Shown in pieces: positions 9,862 through 21,781 of a DNA stretch of 64,000 nt; position 1 is the first letter of the stretch; every line of letters begins with the position of its first letter. The stretch is from the NCBI GenBank assembly GCA_032622095.1, contig CP136067.1:92804707-92868706 (forward strand), in the 5' to 3' direction. Source of the stretch: Siphonodentalium dalli (Eukaryota > Mollusca > Scaphopoda > Gadilida > Siphonodentaliidae). The notes beneath the pieces were generated by a model. That model saw only the letters and a list, made by a program, of their open reading frames with translations, made no database searches and had not been told where the DNA came from. Both the position numbers and the translations under genes were made by a program.

Positions 9862-11944
9862 ATTCTCTATTTATGCGTAGCCATATGAGGAGTTTATTAC
9901 CCTGATTCGATGGAGTACACGAGACATTTTGTTCTGGTTGTGTGAAATAAATTTGAATGTTGTTCTCAGTCAGATCAAGCATTGGAACCCATATGTGCCG
10001 TTTTGTTCAAATGGGACACTTTTAGGAATCAGTATCCCTGTTTTGTGTCAACGATTGGTTTTTGATAGCATTACGTTCTATTGTATAGTGGTTGAGGGCT
10101 GATGTGTCATATGTATTCCACATGCGCTATTATTGGAACGGCCAAATCCAAATCGACCAACTTTTTCTGGAAGGTATATTTATATTGATTACAAAAATTA
10201 TTCTTGGCCTTACCGGAATTGGTGGCAGGTATGTATGGTAAGACAATTTGTTAAAGTACCCTACCGAAAAATTAGCCTATTTTCAGCGGTTGACCAGCAA
10301 TACACAATTGGTTAAAGATAATCAAATCACCATCTATTTGTTATCATGGAGCAAATGCTGAATCTAGATCTGAACGGTCTTACTTTTCTGGTTGGAGATT
10401 TCACGACGACATGGTAGATGATGTAACGTTCTGCGTCAACAAATCATGACGATTCAGAGAAACATTCGCCGGTCAACTCTGTACACAACTAGCGCATATC
10501 AGTTTGGAACGAGTGGACTATTTGCTTCCGGGAGGTATTAACTGTATTACATTGTCCCAAACTCCATGCAGCCAGGTCACGGATGCGTGTTTTGGCGTAT
10601 AAAGTTTTTTTCTCTGCGGATTTTGTAAATTCAGGTATCCGACATCAATATTTTATCGGCTGGCCATCTGTCAGCCTTGAGCAATTTTTTTTAGCGCCCT
10701 AAAAAGTATACCCCCCCCCCCCAATTTTTTCCCAGACGTAAAACCAGTTACTTGGCATTTGTTGCAAATTCACATGACTAATATAGTAAAATGTATATAT
10801 TTTCATGAAGCTAAGACATTTTGGGTCAAATTTGAAACTCACCACCCAAGATGGCCACCAAAATGGCAGCCGGAAGTTGAAAATATGACATTTTTTCACA
10901 AATATCTTCTAGATCAGTTTATGCTGTTTGGAACTGGTTGAGTAATATGACTTTATTTTGTATTTTGTATATTAACTGACCAATGGAGCAATTAATTATG
11001 CAATTATTGGGGTCCTATCCGTTTGTGATCCCTCAAAAATTCGATTTTACAGAACGCGGTATAAAATTTCACAAAAAATCACAACTGGGATTCTAGTCAT
11101 ATTTCAAAAAGAAATGAACTGAAGGTTGCAATTAAGTGAGGCATACTATTATCTATGAATATTCCAACTAAGTGAAACCAATATTCTTACTTTGGCTCAA
11201 AATGGCTGCCAAAATATGGAAAATGGTAAATATTGCCCTCGGGTGTCCTGCAATCGCTTACAAGTTGTCGTTGATGTACAAAATTGGCTATTATGCCTTC
11301 CATACATTAAATACTAACATGTCTGCTGCACCATGGTTAATTGTTACTGTTGTCATCATTGACATCACGAAAAATTTCGGACTTTTCTCACAAAAACTTG
11401 ACATAAATATCGGCAAACATTAACTTTTCGGTTTTGGACAATTTTTTCTAGTAATATTGTAACTATCTTTGAATTGAAAGGTGTGTATTGTATTGCTCTA
11501 TCTTAAATGTGTCACACTACGGTGTTTATAGACCAAATTGCTCAAGATGGCTTCCAAAATGGCAACCAAATTGGTAATAAGTTATTTTTTTACATATATC
11601 ATTATAGCATTATATATATATAATTATTCTCTGCGTTATACGAAAATGTAGCAAATTGTGACCCATTTGGTTATTATACGTGTTAGTTAATTAACTGACA
11701 ATTAAATGTTCTATTATGGCTGTACCAGTTCCGTATAGGGCATGACAAATTAATTTTAAATTATGGAATTTTGCGGAGAACTTCTTTTGTGATTCTGACC
11801 ATATTATTGGAAGGAAATGGGCAGAACTTTGAGACGGAACTGAGATGAACCATAATATGTGACTCTTCTGGTCCATTATGATAAACAAATATCAACTGGA
11901 TACAGGATGGATGCCAAGATGGTAGCCAGTGAGTTATTCTATGA
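9862..11944. repeat. degenerate dispersed repeats carrying AAGATGGC-type motifs
   Basis: No gene is recognised. The segment around 10740-11930 contains at least four loosely related units. Each has one or two AA(G/A)ATGGC(x)(G/A)C words (10849, 10859, 11200, 11544, 11557, 11918) next to TTTTTCACAAA-like AT-rich sequence. The same words reappear in unrelated arrays at 19.7-20.7 kb and 31.0-31.4 kb. A C12 tract lies at 10711-10722. Confidence 0.4.
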
Positions 11945-13475
11945 TCATAGGTGAGGTGAATAGGTATACGTGGAGTTAGTGTATGTCATGAAGATGTGCA
12001 TATGTATACAATGAGTGACTATATGGTTACGAGTGTGTTGTTCATAGTGAGATGTATAGGTATACAGGGAGAGGTCATGGTCAGGTGTGTGGTGAAACAA
12101 CTGTCCATTGGCACCGCGGTGTATTTGCGGTGTCAGCGTTTGTAACTGCGGTTGAGCACTGCGCCCGAAAGCAAGTACACTGCGGCCGAACGGCAAGTAC
12201 AACATGTCCGAAAGGCAACTACAACGCGGCCGGTGTGCCTGTATGCACATGGATGTGATGTATGGATATAGCTACATGGTCATGGGTGGGATGTACATGT
12301 GTTTCTGTATGATCACGGATGGGGTGTGTGGATAAATAGTGAGTGATTTTATGGCTACGGGTAATGTGTATGGTATACATATTCACATCACCATTGGCCA
12401 TGTCACTCACTGTATCCATATTTGTCACACCATAGCCGAATAGCCACTCAAGACATACTAATACACCCCAGCCATGTCAGTATAGTCACCCCATGTGTGC
12501 ATATGCACATGATCCATGGCCATATAGCCACTCGCTATATACACATACACCTCGCACATGACCACATAGCAACACCATTGTATACCCGCATAATCTGCAC
12601 ATTACCATACCACCACGAGTCACCAAGCAGGAACACCAGGTATACTCACACACCTGACACATGACCATTTAGTCACTCCAGGCATAGATATTTATTACAT
12701 TGATGTCACTCTTTATATACCTACTCATTTCACCATTGGCCATACATATTCCACACACAGTCATATACATGTAACCACTCGATATATGCATATGAAGCCC
12801 ACCCTAGACCATAGATTCACTCCATGTATACATATGCACCTCACCACTGGCCATTCAGTCCTTCCAGATATAAAAGAACCCCGCACACACAACCACTCAT
12901 ACCATCCATACTTGCATATATACACCACACATGACAGTTCAGCAACGCACTGTATAATCATACACGCCATCCATGATCATACAGCTAATCCCTACACACA
13001 TATCAATGATAACACACCCACGATATATAAACATATACATCCCATCCGTTACTACAAGGACACTCCCTATATACCCACACGATAATGTCCACCAGCTTAC
13101 TCCAGGTATGCATATATACTTCAAGCATGACAGTACAGTCATTCCACGCATACCACACACATTGCCCGTGACCATAAGCTCACTCACGATTTATCCACAC
13201 ACCCCATCCATCATTATACAGAAAACACATGTACATCCCACCAATGACCTTACAGTCACTCCATATATACATAATCAATACATAGATGGCCATGTAGCTA
13301 TAAACATACACCACATCAATGTCCATACAGACACACCGGGTGCACCCATACAAGATACACACAACCATACACCATACAGTCACTCCATTCATACCGATTC
13401 ACCCCACACCTGACCATGACCTCTCCCTGTATACAGATACATCTCACTATGGACAACACACTCATTTCACCCAAA
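11945..13475. repeat. degenerate 42-bp minisatellite with an orientation switch
   Basis: From about 12385 to 13475 the + strand is built of roughly 42-base units resembling TGACCATACAGTCACTCC followed by ATATATACATATACACC. From 11945 to about 12380 the array is inverted (GT-rich on +). The outer ends pair: 12036-12090 is the reverse complement of about 13404-13463. Because 42 is a multiple of three, several frames stay open for long distances; the 146-codon frame at 12973-13413 and its neighbours are repeat artefacts. About 12115-12240 is a GC-richer interruption. Confidence 0.75.
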
Positions 13476-14271
13476 CCTTGGGTGTTTATTTCACACCACT
13501 TTCTGGGATAACCTGTGTGTCGACTGAGAACCTGCGTGCCAATTGAGGAGAACACGCGAAGGATTTGTGTAAATGTTAGCCCAAACGACATTTCGAAGTA
13601 ACGACTGCTTTGTTGTTTATTTCGAGGAATAATACCGCATCATATGAATTCAGCCCAAATATATTGACAGGTGTCAAGGATCTAACTCTATACTGAGCAA
13701 TAAAAAACTAATATAATAAATACCGAGTATATTTAATTTTAACGCCAATGGGTCGTTTATGTGCGTTTAAGAGTGTATTTATGCTTAAAGCAAAGTGAAA
13801 TAACGATCTTAAAATGAATTGGCCGGTATATTTTATTAGTTATCAGGGTTACCAGGGTCGTAGTTGCATAAATTACAATATATTTGTATGCTAAGATAAT
13901 TGCGTGGTAATTTGTTTGTTAATGGATTGATCGGTGATCATGTTAACACAAATCCCATATATGGAAATTCCAAATATGGAAAGTGACTTGCGCATGCGCA
14001 AAACAGATACAATGGTCTAATTCCAATGCCGATGACAATCGAAGCGGAGGCGACGTGCATTTTAATTCTTTCATTACGACTGTTTTGGCGTCCTAATCTA
14101 TTAAAATATTCTTCTATATCTTGGAAGGTGTTCTGGAAGGATTATTTCAATATGTGTATATCGGATTAACAAAAAGATGAGTTTGACGCCTGTATTTCTT
14201 GGCATGAATATTAACGAGCGCTCGTCTGCAAGTAGGTCATCTGGATTCGGAATTGGCGTGTTTTTGTGAAA
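13476..14271. other. intergenic, nothing recognised
   Basis: AT-rich unique-looking sequence. No motif-bearing frame, repeat or RNA gene was seen. Confidence 0.4.
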
Positions 14272-14575
14272 ATGTCAAATTCAATTTCTTCCATCTAAAA
14301 CATAATTACGCGCTGGACTCGGTCATTTTAGGAACATATATGTATCACACGCACATACACCAAGTCTCAGCCTAAAAGTTTGAAAAATGACAGTTTTATC
14401 GACATAAATTCCATGTTAAATTTTATCATTGAAAAAAATTCATTTCTTCCATCTAAAACATAATTGCGTGCTGTACTCTGTCATTTTACGAATATGTAGC
14501 TATCCCACCAACACACTCCAAGTCTCAGCTTAAAATTTTGAAAAATGACAGTTTTATCGACATAAATCAATTTTA
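14272..14575. repeat. two tandem units of about 165 bp
   Basis: Units at about 14272-14410 and 14440-14575 share TTCTTCCATCTAAAACATAA, CCAAGTCTCAGC and GAAAAATGACAGTTTTATCG, the last directly followed by ACATAAAT. Conservation is high enough to align by eye. They are non-coding. Confidence 0.75.
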
Positions 14576-14724
14576 ATGCCAATAATGGCAAATGGAGTGT
14601 TAAATAAATTTTAGGCCAATTAGGGCCCTGCGAATGTTTTCTGACCTGTTCTATATTGGTCACTAGAGTTCATATTTGACCGGTTACACCTGATAATTAT
14701 GCGACAGTATAGTCGCGTTACTTT

Positions 14725-15700
14725 ATAGGTCAACATTGGTCATTATCACCTGACAAATTTATTTTGGTCTATCGTATCAACCCCTATTTTCTCCCGCGCG
14801 TAGCCTGACTACCGCTATTCTCAAAGTAATTGACCAGAAAAACGGGGTGATACCCCGGTCATGACCACGGTGATACCGGTAATAAACGGTAGCTGTATCG
14901 AGGCGGTCATGGCAGTGGAATTACGGTATTGGGCGATGATACCGCGGTCTTTTAGCGGGCACTGCATTAATTTTTTTGAATACCGCAGTGATTTTCATGG
15001 AACACTTTGAGGGGAGGTATTTACTCCCACATACGTTAACAAGCGGTATCAGTACCGCGGTATTGGAGGATACCGCGGTATAGTACCGCAGTATTAACGG
15101 GGTGACACCACGTTGCTGGTGGTCAATTACTTTAAGTATAGCGGTAAGTGTCAACATTGGTCATTATCGCTCCACTAATTTGTATCGTTTCATCGGTATG
15201 AATTCCATATCCAATTATCCACATATAACCAACCCAACCTCTAATCCCGGTCCAATTTATTTATTTCTTTCATCGGTATATTCACGTAACGTAATATTTT
15301 ATCACGTGATATTTGTACTTATATGTCTATGGTATTACTATAGTATACTGTATACGTATATCAATTGCTATTCCTATCTATATAAGCCTGGTGCCATCTA
15401 TAGAGATAGATAATTTCAGACTCCCCCCCCCCCATTTTACATCATTGCTGCTTTAGTACAGTCGCGATGCAACATCGCTCCACTAATTTATGTCAGTTCA
15501 TCGGTACAAACCACTTTTTCTCCGAGTCCATATAACCAACCCAACATCTTATAGATGACTATTCTGGCACTATATAGAGATGACTAAGATTCTGACACCC
15601 CCCTATTTTATAGCCATGTTGCAACAGTAGAGTTCAGATGCATATTATGTCAACATCGGTCGTTATCGCTCTACAAATTTATATCGGTTCAACCCTTAGT
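14725..15700. repeat. diverged tandem array (GTCAACATYGGTCRTTATC units)
   Basis: A unit containing GTCAACATTGGTCATTATC and a CTA.AAATTTAT.TCG..TCATCGG core occurs at about 14729, 15149, 15466 and 15648. The MITE at 14810-15146 splits the first and second units. A C11 tract is at 15423-15433. Confidence 0.55.
14810..15146. mobile_element. 337-bp TIR element (mariner-like MITE candidate)
   Basis: The ends are inverted repeats: TACCGCTATTCTCAAAG at the left pairs with CTTTAAGTATAGCGGTA at the right, extended inward by the AAAGTAATTGACCA block. The flanking base pairs are TA on both sides, as expected for Tc1/mariner-type target duplication. The interior is rich in ACCGCGGTAT-type palindromic words and has no coding frame. 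The AAAGTAATTGACCA block is shared with the three MITEs at 16.0-16.5 kb. Confidence 0.7.
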
Positions 15701-16000
15701 TCCCTGTATCGCCCACCCCTCCCTCAGTTTATTTTTTCAGTTGTATTATAGTCTCATTACGTACACATTTTATCTTTTCTAACTTTTGCTTCAACGCGTT
15801 GAGTTCCGCTGCAGACAATATAAAACTGACAACATTTTGAAATGTAAGCAGGCTTCAAACTCATCTTATCCAAGAAAAACTCTGGTTACATAAGAAATTT
15901 GTGTATAAGGTGTACGCGCATTTGTCGCGTTAAAAACAAAAGGTCCCAAGTCAAGGTCCAAATCCCCAACACACTGATGTGAGGTTTAACTCCATCTACA

Positions 16001-16475
16001 TACAGTAATGTCCAAAGTAATTGATCACTTAACCACAGCAAAATAATGGGTATTTTTTCATGATTTTAAATCCTGAAAAATTACCCATAATTCTGCTGTG
16101 GTTAAGTGGTCAATTACTTTGGGCATTACTGTAACCAATATAAGGATTTGAGGTGTAATAATAACTCAATCCTCATACAGTAATGTCCAAAGTAATTGAC
16201 CACTTAACCACAGCATAATTATTGGTAATTTGTCAGGATTTTAAATGCTGAAAAAATACCCATAATTCTGCTGTGGTTAAGTGGTCAATTACTTTGGGCA
16301 TTACTGTAACCAATATAAGGATTTGAGGTGTAATGATAACTCAATCCTCATACAGTAATGTACAAAGTAATTGACCACAGCTGAATAATGGGTAATTTGT
16401 CAGGATTTTAAATGCTGAAAAATTACCAATAATTCTGATGTGGTTAAGTGGTCAATTACTTTGGGCATTACTGTA
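16001..16475. mobile_element. three palindromic MITEs in tandem
   Basis: Three elements (16001-16133, 16176-16308 and 16351-16475) each start TACAGTAATG and end CATTACTGTA. They carry roughly 40-bp terminal inverted repeats including AAAGTAATTGACCACTTAAC, plus a short AT-rich centre. The TA borders and TIR type suggest Tc1/mariner-derived MITEs. The 42-bp spacers (ACCAATATAAGGATTTGAGG and following bases) are also repeated, so the period is 175 bp. The array therefore grew by unequal exchange or replication slippage and not by three insertions. Similar spacer halves flank it at about 15975 and 16476-16520. No transposase is present. Confidence 0.85.
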
Positions 16476-16520
16476 ACCAATATAAGGATGTGAGGTTTAA
16501 TGAGAACTCCATCCACATAA

Positions 16521-17489
16521 CTAATAAATATGTGTGAAAATTAAACCAAAAAAAATAAATTCCATGATGGCGTCCAATATGGACTGCCTAATTCTGCTCC
16601 AAAACATGTATATTGAATATATGGTTGTTTATTGGGGGAAACTGATTATTTCAATGATATTTTCATTAACTGCATGGGATCCAAAACACGACTTACGGGA
16701 GCTCGCTTCGTGCACGACTGTATCTTAAGCATATGTGCATATTTAATGAGCCAACAATTGGAATCCAAATAGAGAAGATTGGCACGTCGACCCTGCGCAT
16801 AGACATCATTGATGATCTCTATGGGAATCAAAATTGACATTTAATAGACAATTTCGATTAACCGCAATAACTTAAGGAATCTCTAATTATGATTAAGCCC
16901 AATGAGAATACAATAAGACATTTCTTATTACCCTTAACCGCAATTACTTCCCATTGCACTTTAACACAATTAATATCTCCCCCCCCCCCCAAACAGCTTA
17001 TCAATACCACTCAGGACAGTGGGTGTTTTTCCTCAATTAATTGAATTTCTTGTTAGTGACCATAAGTCTATACCTTCGGTTTTGCCGAATAACCGAACAA
17101 ATGTTGTCAACTGTTTCCACGTTTATTCTCACTTATACCGTGTTTATATCCGTTTTATCCTATTTGTTGTTGTGTATTGCATTACTTTGATAAAGTCTGC
17201 GCTTGTGTTATTCTCACAAAAGGTAATGCGTGTTTACATTTCACAATTCCGCCTTACAGTCTGCGAGTGCGACGGAAAAAAAGTCCACATGTCCGAGCGC
17301 CATTGGCATTGATTCCTTAAATACGAGACTATTTAATCGAATGAGGTCAAATATTCGCATATAACTTGACTCATATGTTATTCTGCACAATTCTGGCCAG
17401 TGCCGACTTTCATTTCGCATTACTTTCGTTTTGATCGAAATATAACCGTTTTCTATGGAGATTCCCATGTAAATTTGTTCAACCAAAAA
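16521..17489. other. intergenic, nothing recognised
   Basis: AT-rich sequence with a C12 tract at 16979-16990. The small open frames (97 codons or fewer) have no recognisable motifs. Confidence 0.4.
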
Positions 17490-18440
17490 AATTCATAGTT
17501 TTGCCAATTTCAAGCTAGTTTAATACTTTATAGCATGGTCAGGGCATAATCTGGCCTATCGAGTGATGGTAGACGTTCCTTCAGTGTGCACAACAAATAT
17601 TTGGTCCCAACGAAGCAGGCTAAAATCCTGAAATTTGTCAATTGACTTTGAGTGTGAAGAAAATATTCATTTAAACTTCCAAAATTGGTTGAAATATGCT
17701 CAACAACATTCAGTTGAATGGTGACATTATTTATAGTCACCGACTAACTTCCACGATGAATAAAATTTGTTTTTATTGATGACAATTATGTCGCGAGTCA
17801 TAAAAATGTTAATTTTCTGAAGAAACAAAATTCATTGTTTCGCCAATTTCAAGCTAGTATTGAGCATGGTCAGGGCATTACATATAATGATTAAGATTGC
17901 TAAAGAACTGAAATAATGAAATGGGAAACTTTTACTGACATCTGGTAAGGATTGAGGAGCAGTTGCTAGAGGCCCCCACCCCCACCCCCATGGAAGACGG
18001 AATACCACTTAACACAGAAGTTGGAATACGGAATACCATATGGAATACATAAAAATATATGAAAACTTCATTTTTTGGAAGGTCGGCGTACGAATACCGG
18101 TATTTTTGGAATACCGAATACCTCCTAACAGAGGGGCCGGAAATACGGCGTACCTCATAACAGGGCATGGAATACGGCATACGAAAAAGGGGGGTGGGGG
18201 CCTCATGCTATGGAGCCTCCGAGCCTCCCAATATATTGTCTGCTCCACATCTCAATAGAATTCAACAACATTCAGTTGAATGGTGACATTATTTATAGTC
18301 ACCGACTAACTTCCACGATGAATCAAATTTGTTTTTATTGGTGACAATTTATGTCGCGAATCATAAAAAAGTAAATTTTCTGAAGAAAAAAAATTCATTG
18401 GTTTGCGAATTTCAAGCTAGTTTATAGCGAACATGGGAAC
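17490..18440. repeat. tandem repeat array split by a TIR element
   Basis: A unit with CCAATTTCAAGCTAGT occurs at about 17505, 17848 and 18407. The longer stretch beginning CAACATTCAGTTGAATGGTG, followed by GACATTATTTATAGTCACCG, is nearly identical at about 17704 and 18268. The element at 17969-18204 interrupts the array. Confidence 0.7.
17969..18204. mobile_element. 236-bp element with C-rich/G-rich TIRs
   Basis: GAGGCCCCCACCCC at 17969-17982 is the exact reverse complement of 18191-18204. Inside are many GGAATAC and GTATTCC words in both orientations, giving strong foldback potential. No convincing target-site duplication was seen. It is a non-autonomous DNA element candidate of unknown superfamily. 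Confidence 0.6.
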
Positions 18441-19156
18441 CAAGGTACAATTTATGCCATTTAGGCACACTTCAGAGTGAAATCTGGGCTTATATTTCGG
18501 CGAGAATCCAAATCTAGATTCTCGCAAATTACCCTGGATTCTCATGAAAAAGTATATATGGATTCTCGCAAAATCAGATGAAATATATGCCCTAGTGGAA
18601 ATATAGCAAATCGTTTAATGCTTTAGAATTTTTTTTTTCGGAGATTTATATATATGTTTAAAGACATATTATGGAATTTTTCGGGAGCGAGAAATTGATA
18701 AGTTAGTGCTCAGGCACTTTTCCAACGTGGGGAATGTTATCATTCTACTAACATCACTGAACATTTCCAAAAAGATCTACCACACCACTTCATATAGAAC
18801 ATCGTCTGAACTACTCCAAATTGTAAATATTTACATCTCGATTCGGGGCGCAACTATCGGCTGTAATTAAACAAAAATAATTTTGCCATCGAGAGCCATT
18901 GCATTTAACTAATATATAAGAATGACGTTGTGTAACATCCATTTGGATTAATATTCGTAACAAATAACTACTTTGAGAAAGATTATTCTTAATTTCTATT
19001 TATTTGATCACTCTGCCCGGTGTCTGCCGGAGTGTTTCACATCACTTTAATCAAGGAAGACTGTTAAGAAAAACTGCATTTCAAGACCACCAAACAACTT
19101 TCCTTTTTAGGGCCACCACATCTTCCAAATATGTACTTCTTCTATTTTGCTATCAA
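18441..19156. other. intergenic, nothing recognised
   Basis: Only AT-rich sequence is seen. GATTCTCGCAAA-type words repeat at about 18517, 18537 and 18561. Confidence 0.35.
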
Positions 19157-19660
19157 AGACCGAAAAATGTCGTTAAACTAGAGATCCAAATACCCCCTAA
19201 GGGCCCCTCTATCTTGAGATATTAAAGACCGAAAAATGTCGTTAAACTATAAAGACCGAAAAATGTCGTTAAACTAGAGATCCAAATACCCCCTATATCT
19301 TGAGATATTATAAAGACCGAAAAATGTCATTAAACTATTAATTGTTGTTGCTGTTGTTTATTAGGGTTTATCGTCATTCTAGCCGCTAGGCCACACACGA
19401 CGTTGTCAATTTTACGGGTGGAGGAAAGACCACGCAGAGGCTCAATTTCACCGGGAAGTTGTTCCACTGCGTGTAGAAACCACCGACCCCCGGAAAGCAA
19501 TTGACAAACTTGCCCAGATACACGATTCCGGTCACCCTCCCTATGGTGGGGTTAGAACCAGCTTCGTCAGCGCTGGACGGCCTGGGACGACGTAATTCAC
19601 CTGGCACTCTACCGACTGGACCACCGGGGCCCCTATTAAACTGTTAAAGACCGAAAATGT
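19157..19660. repeat. short direct-repeat array (AAAGACCGAAAAATGTCG)
   Basis: AAAGACCGAAAAATGTCGTT followed by AAACTA recurs at about 19157, 19225, 19253, 19314 and 19645, twice with AGAGATCCAAATACCCCCTA behind it. A diverged copy is near 20773. The SINE at 19342-19634 has landed inside the array. Confidence 0.75.
19342..19634 (-). mobile_element. tRNA-derived SINE with target-site duplication
   Basis: Read on the minus strand, the element starts at 19634. It has a pol III A-box-like TGGTCCAGTCGG (19623-19612) and a B-box-like GGTTCTAACCC (19559-19549), and it ends in an AAC/AAT-rich tail (TAATAAACAACAGCAACAAC). It is flanked by 13-bp direct repeats ATTAAACT(A/G)TTAA at 19329-19341 and 19635-19647, with one mismatch. 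Promoter boxes, simple tail and target duplication together are the hallmarks of a SINE. The A-to-B spacing is longer than in most tRNAs, and a cloverleaf was not folded. A second, truncated copy lies at 46831-47012. Confidence 0.8.
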
Positions 19661-19684
19661 CGTTAAATTGTAAAGTTTGAGCTA

Positions 19685-20690
19685 TTGCCATGGCTTTGTC
19701 GTCCGTGTGTATGTGTGTACGTAAGGCGTCAACAATGCAGGCTACAGGTCGTACCTTTGGTCGGATCATTATGAAATTTGTCATAGCTGTTGACATCAAC
19801 ATTTAGACCAGATTATTAATTTTGGGATCATTCGGAAAAAAAACATGGCCGCAAGTGGCCATCTTGGATTTCAAAATTCAATCCATTAGCACGGGCTACA
19901 GTTCGTAATGTTTGTCTGATCATCATGAAATTTGTCAAGAATGTTAATAATGACATGTAGATGGGAACGAGTCCTTTTGGGGTCATTCGGCCAAAAAACA
20001 TGGCCGCAGCAGCCATTTTGGATTTTAGTCTTTATATGACTAAATCTTTAGCACGGGCTACAGGTCTTAACTTTAGTCTGATCATCATAAAATTTGTCAT
20101 GGCTGTTGAAATTGGAATGCAGATGGGAACGAGTCATTTTGGGGTCATTCGGACAAAAAAAATGGACGCCAGTGGCCATCTTGGATTTCAAAATTTAATC
20201 CATTAGCACGGGCTACAGGTCGTACGTTCAGTCTGATCATCATAAAATTTGTCAAGAATGTTAATAATGACATGTAGATGGGAACGAGTCATTTTGGGAT
20301 CATTTGACCCAAAAACATGGCCGCCAGCAGCCATCTTGGATTTTAATCTTTGTATGACTAAATTCTTTATCACAGGCTACAGGTCGTACTTTTAGTCTGA
20401 TCATCATAAAATTTGTCAAGAATGTTAATAATGACATGTAGATGGGAACGAGTCATTTTGGGGTCATTCGGCCAAAAAACATGGCTGCCAGCAGCCATCT
20501 TGGATTTTACTCTTTGTATGACTAAATTCTTTAGCACGGGCTACAGGTCGTACCTTTAGTCTGATCATCATGAAATTTTTCATGGCTGTTGAAATTGGAA
20601 TGTAGATGAGAATGAGTCATTTTGGGGACATTCCGACAAAAAAACATGGCTGCCAGCGGCCATCTTGGATTTCCAAATTCAATTCTAAAT
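19685..20690. repeat. tandem array of 155-164-bp units
   Basis: GGCTACAG marks six units at 19740, 19894, 20056, 20211, 20375 and 20539. Shared blocks are AGTCTGATCATCATAAAATT, GATGGGAACGAGTCATTTTG and an ACATGGC(C/T)GC..GCC ATCTTGGATTT segment. Spacings run 154, 162, 155, 164 and 164, reflecting two unit types with different ends (TTCAAAATTCAATCC or TTTGTATGACTAAA). They are non-coding. Confidence 0.85.
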
Positions 20691-20699
20691 CTTTCCATT

Positions 20700-21056
20700 C
20701 ATTGCTCATCACACAAATTTAACTTCTTCTCAAAGTTGAGCTACAGTGTCATTGACACTTTCATTTGAGACATTAAAGAACGAAATATGTCGTTACACCA
20801 TTAATGATCATTAATACATAATTTGTGTTTATGAAAGTCTGGTACAGACAGTTTGTTTCCAGTACATATTCATTGGAACGTAAACAATTATTCTCTGACA
20901 AATCATGTTAATATTGCCTTTCGTTACTGGTTTCCTTGACTCACATATCTCTCACTTCTTATTACTTATAATTAAAACAAATGTTCTGTGTTTTGTGTCA
21001 CTTCTTAATAGCATTCTGTATTCTGCTATTGAAAAGAAAAACAGTTGTAGTATACC
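20700..21056. other. intergenic, nothing recognised
   Basis: AT-rich, with one diverged ATTAAAGAACGAAATATGTCG word related to the 19.2-kb array. Confidence 0.35.
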
Positions 21057-21450
21057 TTAAAGGTATGAAGGCCTTGGTGGGTATCATGTGAACATATTTC
21101 CACCGCTACAAACGAAATAATATTCAAATATAGACAGACTTTGTTAATATACAAATGAGAAATATCTCATAAACATTATGTTATAGTCGTAAATTTGCCG
21201 ACTGTTATGTAAACAAAGCATAAAAAGTTACTTTCCTGGTGTTTCTTTATATTATGATGGTAAACATAAAGAGCGTTCTTTGTTGCTCAATTCCTTATTT
21301 GGAAATAATAAAGAGCGTTTATACCATTTGTGTGTGATTAGCCAGTAGCATTATGCTGCCTTCTATAACACAATCAGACTCTTGTTTAGGTACAATTTAG
21401 TAGGTCTTTATGTAAGCATGATGTTTAAGGGATTACAGTGCTCATGAAAC
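21057..21450 (+). mobile_element. TTAA-type MITE, decayed copy
   Basis: It begins TTAAAGGTA and follows the 21782-22283 element through CCACCG, AAAGAGCGTTCTTTGTTG, GTGTGTGATTAGCCAG and the AACACAATCAGACTC block, then loses similarity near 21450. Its right end is missing and it carries many changes, so it is older than the two complete copies. Confidence 0.7.
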
Positions 21451-21781
21451 AACAAAACTCTATCGGAAAGCCACCCCTATTGTGATCACAATAATCCAAG
21501 TCCCATAAAAATCGCGTAATAATTAAGCCGAGAAATAAATAAATAATACCGCCACCGGTTGTCGGCTATCTCCGTCGCAAAACCTCGCATGACGTCAAGC
21601 GAGGTAAACTAATTAAAAACACGGAATCGGAGTTATTTGTGTCTACCTATATGACGATGGAAAATCCGGAATAGACATCAGCTCGTGAGCGTGATGGAAT
21701 TACTGCGGGGCATATCAATAGCATTGTGTACACATGGTTAATTGTCATCGCGCGGTGAGTTATATTCACTTGTGATTTGTC

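Noticed and set aside
12973-13413. 146-codon + strand open frame
   Set aside because: It lies wholly inside the 42-bp minisatellite, whose period is a multiple of three; the codons just repeat the unit.
16001-16475. CRISPR-like regular array
   Set aside because: Repeats and spacers are both repeated, units are palindromic MITEs with TA borders, and the genome is eukaryotic.
19549-19623. A functional tRNA gene on the minus strand
   Set aside because: A and B boxes are present but the spacing is long, the element has a SINE tail and target duplication, and a second copy is degenerate.
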